Source: Clostridium jeddahitimonense (GTDB lineage: Bacteria > Bacillota > Clostridia > Clostridiales > Clostridiaceae). From it: a stretch of 64,000 nt of DNA. The stretch is from positions 62,474 through 126,473 of the forward strand of contig LM994669.1 of NCBI GenBank assembly GCA_000753455.2, in the 5' to 3' direction. Under the pieces are notes generated by a model, which was given only the letters and a program-made list of their open reading frames with translations, was not told where the DNA came from and ran no database searches. A program made the translations under genes and the position numbers. The first letter of the stretch is position 1, and the number at the start of each line of letters is the position of its first letter. Of this stretch, positions 17,393 through 25,725 are shown piece by piece.

Positions 17393-19345
17393 ATGACTAA
17401 AAAACCATATTATATAACTACAGCTATTGCATACACTTCAGGAAAGCCACATATCGGTAATACTTACGAAATAGTTTTAGCTGATAGTATAGCAAGATAC
17501 AAGAGATTGCAAGGATACGATGTTCAATTCCAAACAGGAACAGATGAACATGGTCAAAAAATAGAATTAAAGGCTCAAGAGGCTGGAATTACACCAAAGG
17601 AATTTGTTGATAATATAGCAGGAGAAATCAAAGGTATCTGGGATTTAATGAATACTTCTTATGATAAATTTATCAGAACAACTGATGAATATCATGAAAA
17701 GCAAGTTCAAAAAATATTTAAGAAGCTTTATGAGCAAGGTGATATATATATAGGTCATTATGAAGGATTATACTGTACACCATGTGAATCTTTCTTTACT
17801 TCATCTCAATTAGTTGATGGAAAATGTCCTGACTGTGGAAGAGAAGTTCAGCCAGCTCAAGAAGAAGCATACTTTTTAAAGCTTAGTAAATATACAGATA
17901 GATTAATTGAGCATATAAATACTCATCCAGAATTTATTCAACCAGAATCACGTAAAAATGAGATGATGAATAACTTCTTATTACCAGGATTACAAGACTT
18001 ATGTGTATCTAGAACATCATTTAAATGGGGTATTCCAGTAGATTTTGATGATAAACATGTTGTATATGTATGGCTTGATGCACTTTCAAACTATATAACT
18101 GGTTTAGGATATGATTTGGATGGAGAGCATTCAGAGGCTTATACTAAGTTCTGGCCAGCAGATTTACACCTAATAGGTAAGGATATTTTAAGATTCCATA
18201 CTATTTATTGGCCAATTATGTTAATGGCTCTTGATATTCCATTACCAAAGCAAGTTTTTGGTCATCCATGGTTATTACAAGGTGACGGAAAAATGAGTAA
18301 ATCAAAAGGTAATGTAATATATGCTGATGATTTAGTAGAGTTATTTGGTGTTGATGCAGTTCGTTACTTCGTTCTTCACGAAATGCCATTTGATAATGAT
18401 GGAACTATAACTTGGGAGCTTGTTACTGAGAGAGTAAACTCAGATTTAGCTAATACTTTAGGAAACCTTGTTTCAAGAACAGTTACAATGGTTGAAAAGT
18501 ATTTCGATGGAGTTATTCCAGTACCAATGGTTAAAGAAGCCGTGGATGATGAGCTAATTACATTAGCGCTTGAAACTCCTAAAAAAGTTGCAGATAAGAT
18601 GGAGCATCTAAAAATTGCAGATGCATTAGATCAAATATGGAACTTAATTAGAAGAACAAATAAATATATAGATGAAACTACTCCTTGGGTTCTTGGAAAA
18701 GATGAAACTCAAAAGGACAGACTTGCTACAGTTCTTTATAACTTATGTGAAAGTATAAGATTTATATCAAGTTTAGTTGCACCATTCTTACCAGAAACAA
18801 GTGCAAAAATAAATGAACAAGTTAATATTTCAAAAACAGATTTAGAAAGCTTAAATTCATTTGATGGAACAGCTGCTGGAACAAAGGTTAATAGAGGCGA
18901 AGCAATATTCCCTAGATTAGATGTAAAAGCAATATTAGAAGTAGTTGAAAAGAAAAAAGCAGAACAATTAGCAGCCCAACCAAAGGTTGAAGAAAAAAGA
19001 GAAATAACTCCAATTAAAGAGGAAATTACAATAGATGATTTTGCTAAGCTTGACTTAAGAGTAGTTAAAGTTACTGCTTGTGAACCAATTAAAGGAGCAA
19101 AGAAACTATTAAAATTAAAAGTAGATTTAAATGGTGAAGAAAGACAGGTAGTATCAGGAATAGCTAAATTCTATAAACCAGAAGATTTAGTAGGAAAGTA
19201 CGTTGTTTTAGTAGCTAACTTAAAGCCAGTAACATTAAGAGGTGAATTATCTCAAGGTATGATACTTGCTGCAGCTACAGATGATGATAGTATATTAAAC
19301 TTAGTAAATCCAGGTGATCTACCAACAGGAAGCCAAGTAAGATAA
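17393..19345 (+). CDS. metG: Methionyl-tRNA synthetase
   Basis: Charges initiator and elongator tRNA-Met. The 650-residue class I enzyme has HIGN at residues 20-23, the zinc-binding knuckle C128/C131/C145/C148 (CTPC...CPDC), KMSKS at 300-304, an anticodon-binding helical domain (NSDLANTLGNL, TPWVL) and a C-terminal tRNA-binding domain from about residue 550 (DFAKLDLRVVKV...GMILAA). It is the complete dimeric form seen in Firmicutes. GGGAGG precedes the ATG. It is the first gene of a conserved block (metG, tatD, yabE-like, rnmV, rsmA) but here a second, divergent MetRS gene and an ECF sigma cassette stand between metG and tatD. Confidence 0.97.
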   Translation: MTKKPYYITTAIAYTSGKPHIGNTYEIVLADSIARYKRLQGYDVQFQTGTDEHGQKIELKAQEAGITPKEFVDNIAGEIKGIWDLMNTSYDKFIRTTDEYHEKQVQKIFKKLYEQGDIYIGHYEGLYCTPCESFFTSSQLVDGKCPDCGREVQPAQEEAYFLKLSKYTDRLIEHINTHPEFIQPESRKNEMMNNFLLPGLQDLCVSRTSFKWGIPVDFDDKHVVYVWLDALSNYITGLGYDLDGEHSEAYTKFWPADLHLIGKDILRFHTIYWPIMLMALDIPLPKQVFGHPWLLQGDGKMSKSKGNVIYADDLVELFGVDAVRYFVLHEMPFDNDGTITWELVTERVNSDLANTLGNLVSRTVTMVEKYFDGVIPVPMVKEAVDDELITLALETPKKVADKMEHLKIADALDQIWNLIRRTNKYIDETTPWVLGKDETQKDRLATVLYNLCESIRFISSLVAPFLPETSAKINEQVNISKTDLESLNSFDGTAAGTKVNRGEAIFPRLDVKAILEVVEKKKAEQLAAQPKVEEKREITPIKEEITIDDFAKLDLRVVKVTACEPIKGAKKLLKLKVDLNGEERQVVSGIAKFYKPEDLVGKYVVLVANLKPVTLRGELSQGMILAAATDDDSILNLVNPGDLPTGSQVR

Positions 19346-19382
19346 GTGAGAGTCCAAATTTTATATTTGGGTACTCGAACTT

Positions 19383-19450
19383 ACACCTACGAACGTATGT
19401 GAGTAGGTGTTTCATTTAAAAGTAAAGGAGCCATTAGGCTCCTTATTTTA
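19383..19450 (+). terminator. Two consecutive hairpins between metG and the second MetRS gene
   Basis: The first hairpin pairs ACACCTAC (19383-19390) with GTAGGTGT (19403-19410). The second pairs AAGGAGCC (19425-19432) with GGCTCCTT (19437-19444) and is followed by ATTTTAT. They probably terminate most metG transcripts, so the second gene would be expressed weakly or by read-through. Confidence 0.7.
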
Positions 19451-19494
19451 TAATGAAAAGTGCCTTGCGGCAGATAAAAAAGGGGGGGCTTTTA

Positions 19495-20946
19495 ATGAAC
19501 ATAATTATAGGAAATGCGTGGCCTTATGCTAATGGCCCGCTTCATTTAGGAAGAATTGCAGTATGGTTACCTGGTGATATTTTAGCTAGGTATCATAGAA
19601 TGATGGGAGATAATGTTGTATTTGTATCAGGGACTGACTGTCATGGTACACCTGTTACTAATAGAGCAGAAGAGGAGGGGATAACTCCTTTAAAAGCAGT
19701 AGAGAAATATCATAATGAATTTCAGGAGTGTTTTAAATCCTTAGGTTTTTCTTTTGATATTTTTGAAAAAACTCATTCTGAATATCACCAAGAAAAGGTT
19801 AAGGAATTTATTTTAGATTTATATAAAAAGGGATATATATATGAAGAAGTAGCAGAAGGATCTAAGCACTTATTTTTTGCTTTATCCAAGTTTGAGAATG
19901 ATATAAGACACATATTTGATAATCAAGATGGATGGAGGGAAAATGCTCAAAAGATATTAAAAAGATACCTTGATGAAGGATTAAGAGATAGAGCTGTTAC
20001 TAGAGATTTTGATTGGGGTGTTGATGTACCCTTAGCTGGATATGAAGATAAGAAAATATATGTATGGATCGAAGCTGTAATGGGGTATCTTACAGCTAGT
20101 ATGAAATGTTTAAGTGAACGCAATGAAGATTGGAGAGAATATTGGAGCGGAGATGATTCAAGAGTATATTTTGTTCATGGAAAAGATAATATACCTTTCC
20201 ATACTGTAATTTTCCCAGCTATTTTATGTGGTATTGGTATTAAAGAACCTAATTTAAGAATGATATCAAGCGAACATTTAAAGTTAGAAGGAAAGCCTTT
20301 TTCAGCAGTTAAGAATTGGGCTTTATGGGCTGATTATATTACTAAAAACTATAATGTAGATAGCTTTAGATATTACATTATGCTGAACTCACCAGAGAAT
20401 AAGGATACTGATTTTTCATGGAGAGAGTATATAAATGTAAATAATACTGATTTAGTTTCTACTTTATCTAATTATGTACAAAAAGTTATACGCTTCTCAA
20501 GAAAAAATTATGGACCCAAAATACCGAATGGAAAGATAGAAGAAAACTTGAAAAATGAAATTTTAGATTTATATTTTAGTGTTGGAGATGATATTGAAGA
20601 AGGTAATTTCAATAATGCTCTAAATAATATAATGGCTTTTTGTAGAAAGGCTAATAAAGATTTTCAAGAAAATTTATTGTGGGAGATGGCAGAAAAGAAT
20701 CCTTCTTACTGCAAAAATAAGATCTATAATAATATTCAAATAGTAGCTAATATAGCTAACTTATTAGAACCATTTATGCCTAATATTTGTGAGAATATAA
20801 GAAATGGATTAAATATAAATGAACCAATATGGAGTTTCGTAGAAAAAAAAGCTGGAATATTAAAAGAAGTTGATTCAGAACTAAAGAAAATAGACAAAAG
20901 AAGAGCTATTGATGAAGTTTTAAGATTAAAAGAGAAAAGAAATTAA
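19495..20946 (+). CDS. Divergent methionyl-tRNA synthetase-like protein lacking the zinc insertion
   Basis: A 483-residue class I synthetase of the MetRS family, clearly different from the adjacent metG product. The N-terminal fold is intact (GNAWPYANGPLHLGR, GTDCHGTPV, then GKDNIPFHTVIFP at 229-241), but the HIGH motif reads HLGR at 17-20. The zinc-knuckle insertion is missing: GYIYE runs directly into SKHLFFALSKFE around residue 113-133. The KMSKS region reads KPFSAVKN at 267-274, where relatives have KFSTSRN. The C-terminal anticodon-binding helices remain and no tRNA-binding appendix follows. I start at ATG 19495 because AGGGGGGG lies just before it. The frame is intact, so it is likely expressed, but ordinary Met-tRNA synthesis is doubtful. 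It could be a paralogue with another substrate or a regulator. Confidence 0.85.
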   Translation: MNIIIGNAWPYANGPLHLGRIAVWLPGDILARYHRMMGDNVVFVSGTDCHGTPVTNRAEEEGITPLKAVEKYHNEFQECFKSLGFSFDIFEKTHSEYHQEKVKEFILDLYKKGYIYEEVAEGSKHLFFALSKFENDIRHIFDNQDGWRENAQKILKRYLDEGLRDRAVTRDFDWGVDVPLAGYEDKKIYVWIEAVMGYLTASMKCLSERNEDWREYWSGDDSRVYFVHGKDNIPFHTVIFPAILCGIGIKEPNLRMISSEHLKLEGKPFSAVKNWALWADYITKNYNVDSFRYYIMLNSPENKDTDFSWREYINVNNTDLVSTLSNYVQKVIRFSRKNYGPKIPNGKIEENLKNEILDLYFSVGDDIEEGNFNNALNNIMAFCRKANKDFQENLLWEMAEKNPSYCKNKIYNNIQIVANIANLLEPFMPNICENIRNGLNINEPIWSFVEKKAGILKEVDSELKKIDKRRAIDEVLRLKEKRN

Positions 20947-20951
20947 AAAAA

Positions 20952-20998
20952 ACTAGAGCCTAAGTTGGGGGACGTCGGCTCTAGTTACCATTCTTTTT
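20952..20998 (+). terminator. Terminator of the second MetRS gene
   Basis: A 9-bp stem ACTAGAGCC/GGCTCTAGT (20952-20960 with 20977-20985), then a T-rich stretch. Confidence 0.75.
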
Positions 20999-21151
20999 TA
21001 TAAAAGGTGGTTTTTAGGGGTAAATAATAATGCTTTAACTACTTTACAAGTATTATAATATACCCCTTTTGTGTCAATTAGATGTCAAAATGCGAAAGGA
21101 ATTATTAACAAAAAGTAATAAAACGGTAAAATAAAAAAATTAAAAAGAGAG

Positions 21152-21176
21152 TGAACTATTTTTATTATATTGAGTC
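21152..21176 (+). promoter_or_regulatory. Candidate ECF-sigma-dependent promoter of the sigma cassette
   Basis: TGAAC at 21152-21156 and AGTC at 21173-21176, separated by 16 bp, resemble the common ECF promoter pattern (TGAAC, ~16 bp, CGTC). It lies 37 bp before the sigma gene's start codon, as expected for autoregulation. A match this short needs experimental support. Confidence 0.5.
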
Positions 21177-21212
21177 TTATTAGTGAAAGTTAATTAAAGG
21201 GGGTATTAAAAG

Positions 21213-21743
21213 GTGGATGAGATAGAGCTAATTAGAAGAGCTCAAGATGGTAATAAGCATGCTATGAATACATTACTTCAAAACAACTATAAAGCTCTAT
21301 ACGGATTTACCCTGAAAATGACGGCTAATGAGGACTTAACTCAAGATATAGTTCAAGAGGTTTGCTTGAAAGCTGTTATAAATATAAATAAGTTTCGAGG
21401 AAAATCTAAATTTCAATCATGGCTTATATCTATAGCTATTAACTATTATAAAGATATTATAAGAAAGAATAAAAAAATAAAGTATAGTTATGAAATAGAG
21501 CTGAACAACATTGGCGATAATGAAACAAATAATATAATTGATAAGCTGCAAGTAGAAGAATTACTTAAGGAACTTAAAAAGATGCCTTATGAAAAAAGAA
21601 TATCATTTATATTAAAGCATTATTATGGATATTCTTATGAAGAGATTTCTAAGATCTTTAACTGCTCAGAAGGTACGGTAAAATCGAGAGTGTTTTATAC
21701 TGCATCAAGGTTAAAAAAGAAATTAGTAGGAAATGAGGTGTGA
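21213..21743 (+). CDS. ECF-type RNA polymerase sigma factor (SigY-like)
   Basis: A 176-residue group 4 sigma factor with only regions 2 and 4. Region 2 spans about residues 15-85 (LTQDIVQEVCLKAVININKFRGKSKFQSWLISIAINYYKD) and region 4 about 118-170, with the helix-turn-helix YSYEEISKIFNCSEGTVKSRVFYTASRLKKKL. It starts at GTG 21213 behind AAAGGGGGT; the ATG four bases later is out of frame. The next genes encode a small membrane protein and a PLDc_N-type membrane protein, the same arrangement as sigY-yxlC-yxlE in B. subtilis, where the neighbours restrain the sigma factor. The inducing signal is unknown. Confidence 0.9.
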   Translation: MDEIELIRRAQDGNKHAMNTLLQNNYKALYGFTLKMTANEDLTQDIVQEVCLKAVININKFRGKSKFQSWLISIAINYYKDIIRKNKKIKYSYEIELNNIGDNETNNIIDKLQVEELLKELKKMPYEKRISFILKHYYGYSYEEISKIFNCSEGTVKSRVFYTASRLKKKLVGNEV

Positions 21744-21748
21744 TATAA

Positions 21749-22069
21749 ATGGATGATAATAATATGTTAAATGATGAAAATTTAGATAATTTAGGATATA
21801 TAAAAGAATTCGATATGTTTTCTTTAGTAGATACACAATTTAATAAAAAGCGCGAGAGAAAAAGAATAAAAAGAGTTGTGTTTATTTCTACATTAATGAT
21901 TGTATTTGTATCACTAATAACATGTTTAGCTATAATTATGCCTAAGATGGTGGTAGTTGATAAAAAAGTTATAGATATATCTAAATTATTAATAGGATAT
22001 TATTTTGTTTCTATATCAATGATGATGTTACTTATTATACCAGCAATAAAGAGAAAGAAATCGTATTAG
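21749..22069 (+). CDS. Small membrane protein, probable anti-sigma partner (YxlC position)
   Basis: A 106-residue protein with a soluble acidic N-terminus (~38 residues), a basic stretch KKRERKRIKR and two transmembrane helices at about residues 43-66 and 79-98. It starts 5 bp after the sigma gene behind GAGGTG, hence is translationally coupled. The arrangement of a cytosolic N-terminal tail followed by membrane helices fits an anti-sigma factor, as with YxlC in the sigY operon. I see no ZAS zinc motif. The role rests on position and topology, not on recognised motifs. Confidence 0.65.
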   Translation: MDDNNMLNDENLDNLGYIKEFDMFSLVDTQFNKKRERKRIKRVVFISTLMIVFVSLITCLAIIMPKMVVVDKKVIDISKLLIGYYFVSISMMMLLIIPAIKRKKSY

Positions 22070-22087
22070 AAAAGGAGAGGTTATTTT

Positions 22088-22870
22088 ATGAGTACTACAA
22101 TTCTTATGTTTATTCCATTAATCTTTATGGCAATAATTTTTGGATTATTTATATGGCAAGCTATCTGGGTAGCTATAGACTCTAGAAAAAGGGGAGAAGA
22201 ATATTGGTGGCTGTGGACTATAGCTGCATTTATAGCGTTTCCAGTAGGGATTATAGTTTATGCAATAGTTAGTAGAAGTGATAGAAGAAGATGCAATAAT
22301 TGTGGAAAAGAAGTACCAAAAGATTTAAAGTTATGCCCATACTGTGGGCAAAGGTGTGGAAACTTTTGTCCTAACTGTGGACAAAATGTACAACCAGGAT
22401 GGAGATTCTGTCCTAACTGCACAACAGAATTATCTTATGAAGTGTCTAATAGTAAAAAAGTTACTAACAATAAGCCTATAATAATAGTAGTTTCTATAAT
22501 AATAGCATTGGCATTATTGTTTGTTGGTATGTTCGTAGTAAGCTTTGCTGGTTTTTATGGAGTTAAGGGAAGTTACGTTGAAGAGATGAATACTTTTGAT
22601 ATAAGTGGTTATCAAGGTGAAGTATTTAATAAAAAAACAACAGAGATTTTGAAATATACTATTCCGTCAAATAGTCATAGCTTTTGGTATAAGGGACAAA
22701 GAGAGAAAGGTGACTTAATCGTAAAAATATATAATAAGGATGGAAGTTTAAAAGATGAATCAGAGATATCATCAGAGGAATTTACAGAGGGCATGATTGC
22801 GGAACCAGGGCAAAAGGTAGAAGTTTATTTAAATGATTATAAAGGTTCTTTTTATGTAAGATTTAATTAA
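22088..22870 (+). CDS. PLDc_N/YxlE-like membrane protein with double zinc ribbon
   Basis: A 260-residue three-part protein. Residues 1-61 form a two-helix PLDc_N-type membrane domain (FIWQAIWVAIDSRKRGEEYWWLW) like B. subtilis YxlE, a negative regulator of SigY. Residues 69-111 hold two zinc ribbons with paired cysteines (C69/C72 with C83/C86; C94/C97 with C108/C111). A third helix at 130-153 is followed by an extracytoplasmic domain of ~100 residues ending GSFYVRFN, similar in style to the end of the next gene's product (GSFEVEWSI). It appears to couple an outside beta-rich domain to a cytosolic metal-binding module beside a sigma factor; function is inferred. Confidence 0.72.
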   Translation: MSTTILMFIPLIFMAIIFGLFIWQAIWVAIDSRKRGEEYWWLWTIAAFIAFPVGIIVYAIVSRSDRRRCNNCGKEVPKDLKLCPYCGQRCGNFCPNCGQNVQPGWRFCPNCTTELSYEVSNSKKVTNNKPIIIVVSIIIALALLFVGMFVVSFAGFYGVKGSYVEEMNTFDISGYQGEVFNKKTTEILKYTIPSNSHSFWYKGQREKGDLIVKIYNKDGSLKDESEISSEEFTEGMIAEPGQKVEVYLNDYKGSFYVRFN

Positions 22871-22884
22871 AGAGGTATATATTT

Positions 22885-23262
22885 ATGAAGAGAAAAATTT
22901 CAATAATAATTCTACTAATGATTACTTTGACGTTATTTACGTCATGCACTGGTGGAAGCTATACTATGACAATGGGAAGTCTTAATGGAAATAGTAAGCA
23001 TATAGAAGGAAAGTATAATAGTTTTAATGGTAAGTATTTTAGTAAAGTAAAATTGAAGGATGGGGACAGTGTGGAATACCAAACTTCTATAAATACTGAT
23101 GATGGAAGTATGAAACTAGTATTATTGGACGAAAAGAAAAGTGTTTTAGTAAACTTAGAATCTACAGGTTTAATAGAAATAACTGAAGATGGAAATTATT
23201 ACTTTACGGCCATAGGAGATCATCATAAAGGAAGCTTTGAGGTAGAATGGAGCATAAAATAG
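22885..23262 (+). CDS. Lipoprotein at the end of the ECF sigma cassette
   Basis: A 125-residue exported protein with a basic start (MKRK), hydrophobic helix and lipobox LFTSC, giving a lipidated cysteine at residue 21. The mature part is short, beta-rich and hydrophilic, with GS- and D-rich turns, ending in KGSFEVEWSIK. It begins 14 bp after the zinc-ribbon gene and is followed by a long hairpin, so it closes the operon. The similarity of its C-terminus to the outer domain of the preceding protein suggests two related domains, perhaps interacting. No named family is recognised. Confidence 0.75.
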   Translation: MKRKISIIILLMITLTLFTSCTGGSYTMTMGSLNGNSKHIEGKYNSFNGKYFSKVKLKDGDSVEYQTSINTDDGSMKLVLLDEKKSVLVNLESTGLIEITEDGNYYFTAIGDHHKGSFEVEWSIK

Positions 23263-23328
23263 AAAGATACAATCAGGATAGACTTATGAAATTTAATATA
23301 AAATTATAAGTAAATTATAAAGCTTGGG

Positions 23329-23370
23329 AAGAGGTATTACTTTATAGATTTTAAAGTGATATCTCTTTTA
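23329..23370 (+). terminator. Terminator of the ECF sigma cassette
   Basis: AAGAGGTATTACTTTA pairs imperfectly with TAAAGTGATATCTCTTT, followed by TTAA; a ~15-bp stem. Confidence 0.7.
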
Positions 23371-23497
23371 ATATGTATCAATAATTGTATTAAGTTAAAT
23401 AGTTATTATAAAAATAAATAGTAACTTTTTTTAATTTACGGCTTTGGTATAATAAGAATAATGAAGTGAAAATGTAAAAGATAAGGAGATAATTAAC

Positions 23498-24283
23498 ATG
23501 GAACCTAAATATAAGATTTTTGATACACATGCTCATTATGATGATGAAGCTTTTGATGAAGATAGAGAAGAGGTATTAAAGCAAATACAAGAAGCTGGAG
23601 TTATAGGAGTTTTAAATTGTGCTTGTTCTAGAAAAAGCTTAACTACAACAAATGATTTAACATTAAAATATGATTTTATATATGGTGCATTAGGAATTCA
23701 TCCAAGTGATGCCTATGACTATAATGAAGAGGTTAAAGATGAAATAATAGAAAAAGTTAAAGCTAATAATAAAATATTAGCTATTGGAGAAATTGGATTA
23801 GACTATTATTGGGATGAAAATCCAGATAGAGAAACTCAAAAGAAAGTATTTAGAGAGCAAATGGAACTTGCTAAAGAGTTAAACCTGCCTGTGGTTATAC
23901 ATGATAGAGATGCACATAAGGATACCTTAGATATAATGAAGGAATATCCAAGTGTTAAAGGGATAGTTCATTGCTTTTCAGGAAGTGTAGAATTTGCTAA
24001 AGAGTGTGTAAAGTTAGGATACTATATTGGAATAACTGGAGTGGTTACATTTAAAAATGCTAAGAAGATAATTGAAGTAGTTGATGCTATTCCTTTAGAT
24101 AGATTATTGGTAGAAACAGATTGTCCATATATGGCACCAGTACCTAATAGAGGAAAAAGGAATAAATCGGATTATATTGAATATATAATAGAACAAGTAG
24201 CTGAAATAAAGAAAATTGACCCAATAAGTACTAATATGGAATTAAATGATAATTTTAAGAGGTTGATTTCAGAAGGAAAGTAA
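23498..24283 (+). CDS. tatD: TatD-family metal-dependent hydrolase (DNase)
   Basis: A 261-residue TIM-barrel amidohydrolase. Metal-site residues are visible: THAHYDD near the N-terminus (H12 and H14 region), E in AIGEIGLDYYWD, H in VIHDRDAH, H in VHCFSGS, and D in ETDCPYMAP. Members (YabD in B. subtilis) have 3'-5' exonuclease activity and take part in DNA and RNA turnover (family knowledge). AAGGAG precedes the ATG. Its normal neighbour upstream is metG and downstream the yabE-like gene; here the upstream link is broken by the ECF cassette. Confidence 0.94.
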   Translation: MEPKYKIFDTHAHYDDEAFDEDREEVLKQIQEAGVIGVLNCACSRKSLTTTNDLTLKYDFIYGALGIHPSDAYDYNEEVKDEIIEKVKANNKILAIGEIGLDYYWDENPDRETQKKVFREQMELAKELNLPVVIHDRDAHKDTLDIMKEYPSVKGIVHCFSGSVEFAKECVKLGYYIGITGVVTFKNAKKIIEVVDAIPLDRLLVETDCPYMAPVPNRGKRNKSDYIEYIIEQVAEIKKIDPISTNMELNDNFKRLISEGK

Positions 24284-24443
24284 AGTAAAATAATAATACA
24301 GTTTTCCTTTTATTTACAAATGCAACAAATATCATCTAAAGTTTAAATCTTAATAACTATAAAAACCGCTATCATTTCACTTATTTTATTTTTTATGTAC
24401 AGTGGTACATTTTTAATAGTTAAATATAGTAAGAGTGGTAAAT

Positions 24444-24473
24444 TTGACAAAAATAGCGATTCTATAATATAAT
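24444..24473 (+). promoter_or_regulatory. Promoter of the YabE-like gene
   Basis: TTGACA at 24444-24449 and TATAAT at 24468-24473 (18-bp spacer). A second TATAAT at 24463 would give a poor 13-bp spacer. Confidence 0.65.
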
Positions 24474-24505
24474 TAAAACACTCTTGCCAAAGGAGGTTTA
24501 GGTAG

Positions 24506-25552
24506 ATGATGGAAAAATGTAAGGAATACCTTAAGAAAAATTTTTCTAATAGTCCTAAGGCAAAGATTTTGTTATGTGCTATTGTGGCGGTAGTTATAGC
24601 ATTATCTGTAGCGAGTCTGAGAAAAACTGTAACGTTAGTTGTAGATGGAAATGAAGTAGAAGTTACAACGTTTAAAGGGACTGTTAAAGATCTATTATTA
24701 GATCAAGACGTAGAACTTACTGAAAAAGACAAAGTGCAACCGGCTTTAGAAGACAAATTATCAGAAGGCGAAAAGATAACAATTACAAAAGCTGTAGAGG
24801 TTCAGTTAACAACAATGGATAAGGAAGTATCAATTTTGACAGCTGAAGCAACTGTAGAAGATATGTTAGAAGCTGAATACGAAGCGCTTAAGTCACAAGG
24901 TATTGAATTTATAAAAAATATAGATGAGGTTGAACCTAATCTTGATACAAAAATACAAAAGAATTTACAAATTAAATTAGTTAAGGTTGAAGAGGTAAAT
25001 GAAGTGGCAACTGAAACAATTCAATTTGATACAGTTACAGAAGAAGATGGAAGTTTAGACATAAGTGTTGAAGAAGTTAGACAAGAAGGGGTTCCTGGAC
25101 AAAAGGAAATTACTTATAAAGTACTAAAAAAAGATGGCAAAGAGGTTTCAAGAGAAGTAGTAGGCTCTAAGGTGGTAGCTGAACCTGTTAATGAAATAAT
25201 TGTTCAAGGAACAAGAAGGACTTTCGCAAGTAGAAGTGGAGAGGTTCTTGATTATAAAGAACTTCTGTATTGTGAGTCTACAGCTTATACAGGTGATGGA
25301 ATCACCGCTACTGGAACTGTTCCAGTTTATAATCCTGATGGGATAAGTACTATAGCTGTTGATCCAAGAGTAATTCCGCTAGGATCATTAGTATATGTAG
25401 AGGGCTATGGAAAAGCTGTTGCAGCAGATACAGGAGGAGCTATTCAAGGGAGTATAATTGATATATATGTAAATAGTTATGACCATGCTACCAGTTGGGG
25501 TAGAAAATATGGAGTACCTGTATATATATTAGCTTATCCAGGAGAATGGTAA
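24506..25552 (+). CDS. YabE-like cell wall protein: DUF348 repeats, G5 and 3D domains
   Basis: A 348-residue exported protein. A basic N-terminus and one hydrophobic helix (residues ~21-38) serve as signal anchor. DUF348 repeats follow (TVTLVVDGNEVEVTTFKGTVKDLL and VQLTTMDKEVSILTAEATVEDML), then a G5-type segment (~190-245) and a C-terminal 3D domain (~255-348) with the aspartates in VDPRVIPLGS, ADTGG and IDIYV. This is the architecture of B. subtilis YabE and of resuscitation-promoting-like proteins, believed to remodel peptidoglycan in a lytic-transglycosylase-like way. AAAGGAGG supports the start; ATG 24509 is an equally possible initiator. Confidence 0.9.
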   Translation: MMEKCKEYLKKNFSNSPKAKILLCAIVAVVIALSVASLRKTVTLVVDGNEVEVTTFKGTVKDLLLDQDVELTEKDKVQPALEDKLSEGEKITITKAVEVQLTTMDKEVSILTAEATVEDMLEAEYEALKSQGIEFIKNIDEVEPNLDTKIQKNLQIKLVKVEEVNEVATETIQFDTVTEEDGSLDISVEEVRQEGVPGQKEITYKVLKKDGKEVSREVVGSKVVAEPVNEIIVQGTRRTFASRSGEVLDYKELLYCESTAYTGDGITATGTVPVYNPDGISTIAVDPRVIPLGSLVYVEGYGKAVAADTGGAIQGSIIDIYVNSYDHATSWGRKYGVPVYILAYPGEW

Positions 25553-25557
25553 AGAAA

Positions 25558-25585
25558 AGAGGTTAGTTTGTACTAGCCTCTTTTT
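25558..25585 (+). terminator. Terminator of the YabE-like gene
   Basis: A 10-bp stem AGAGGTTAGT/ACTAGCCTCT with one wobble pair and a T-run. Confidence 0.88.
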
Positions 25586-25725
25586 ACGTGTATATAAATA
25601 AAGTTTATATTATAAAATGTAGTTTTTAATTTTTTTGGCAAACTTTATTTGCGATTATAAGTTTGACATAATAGAGATATAGGGATACATTAATATAAGA
25701 TATACTATGAAAGGAAGATAGTACT

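Noticed and set aside
19495..20946. Treating the second MetRS as a pseudogene
   Set aside because: The frame is intact over 483 codons, has a strong ribosome binding site and keeps core fold motifs; substitutions cluster at catalytic signatures rather than being random.
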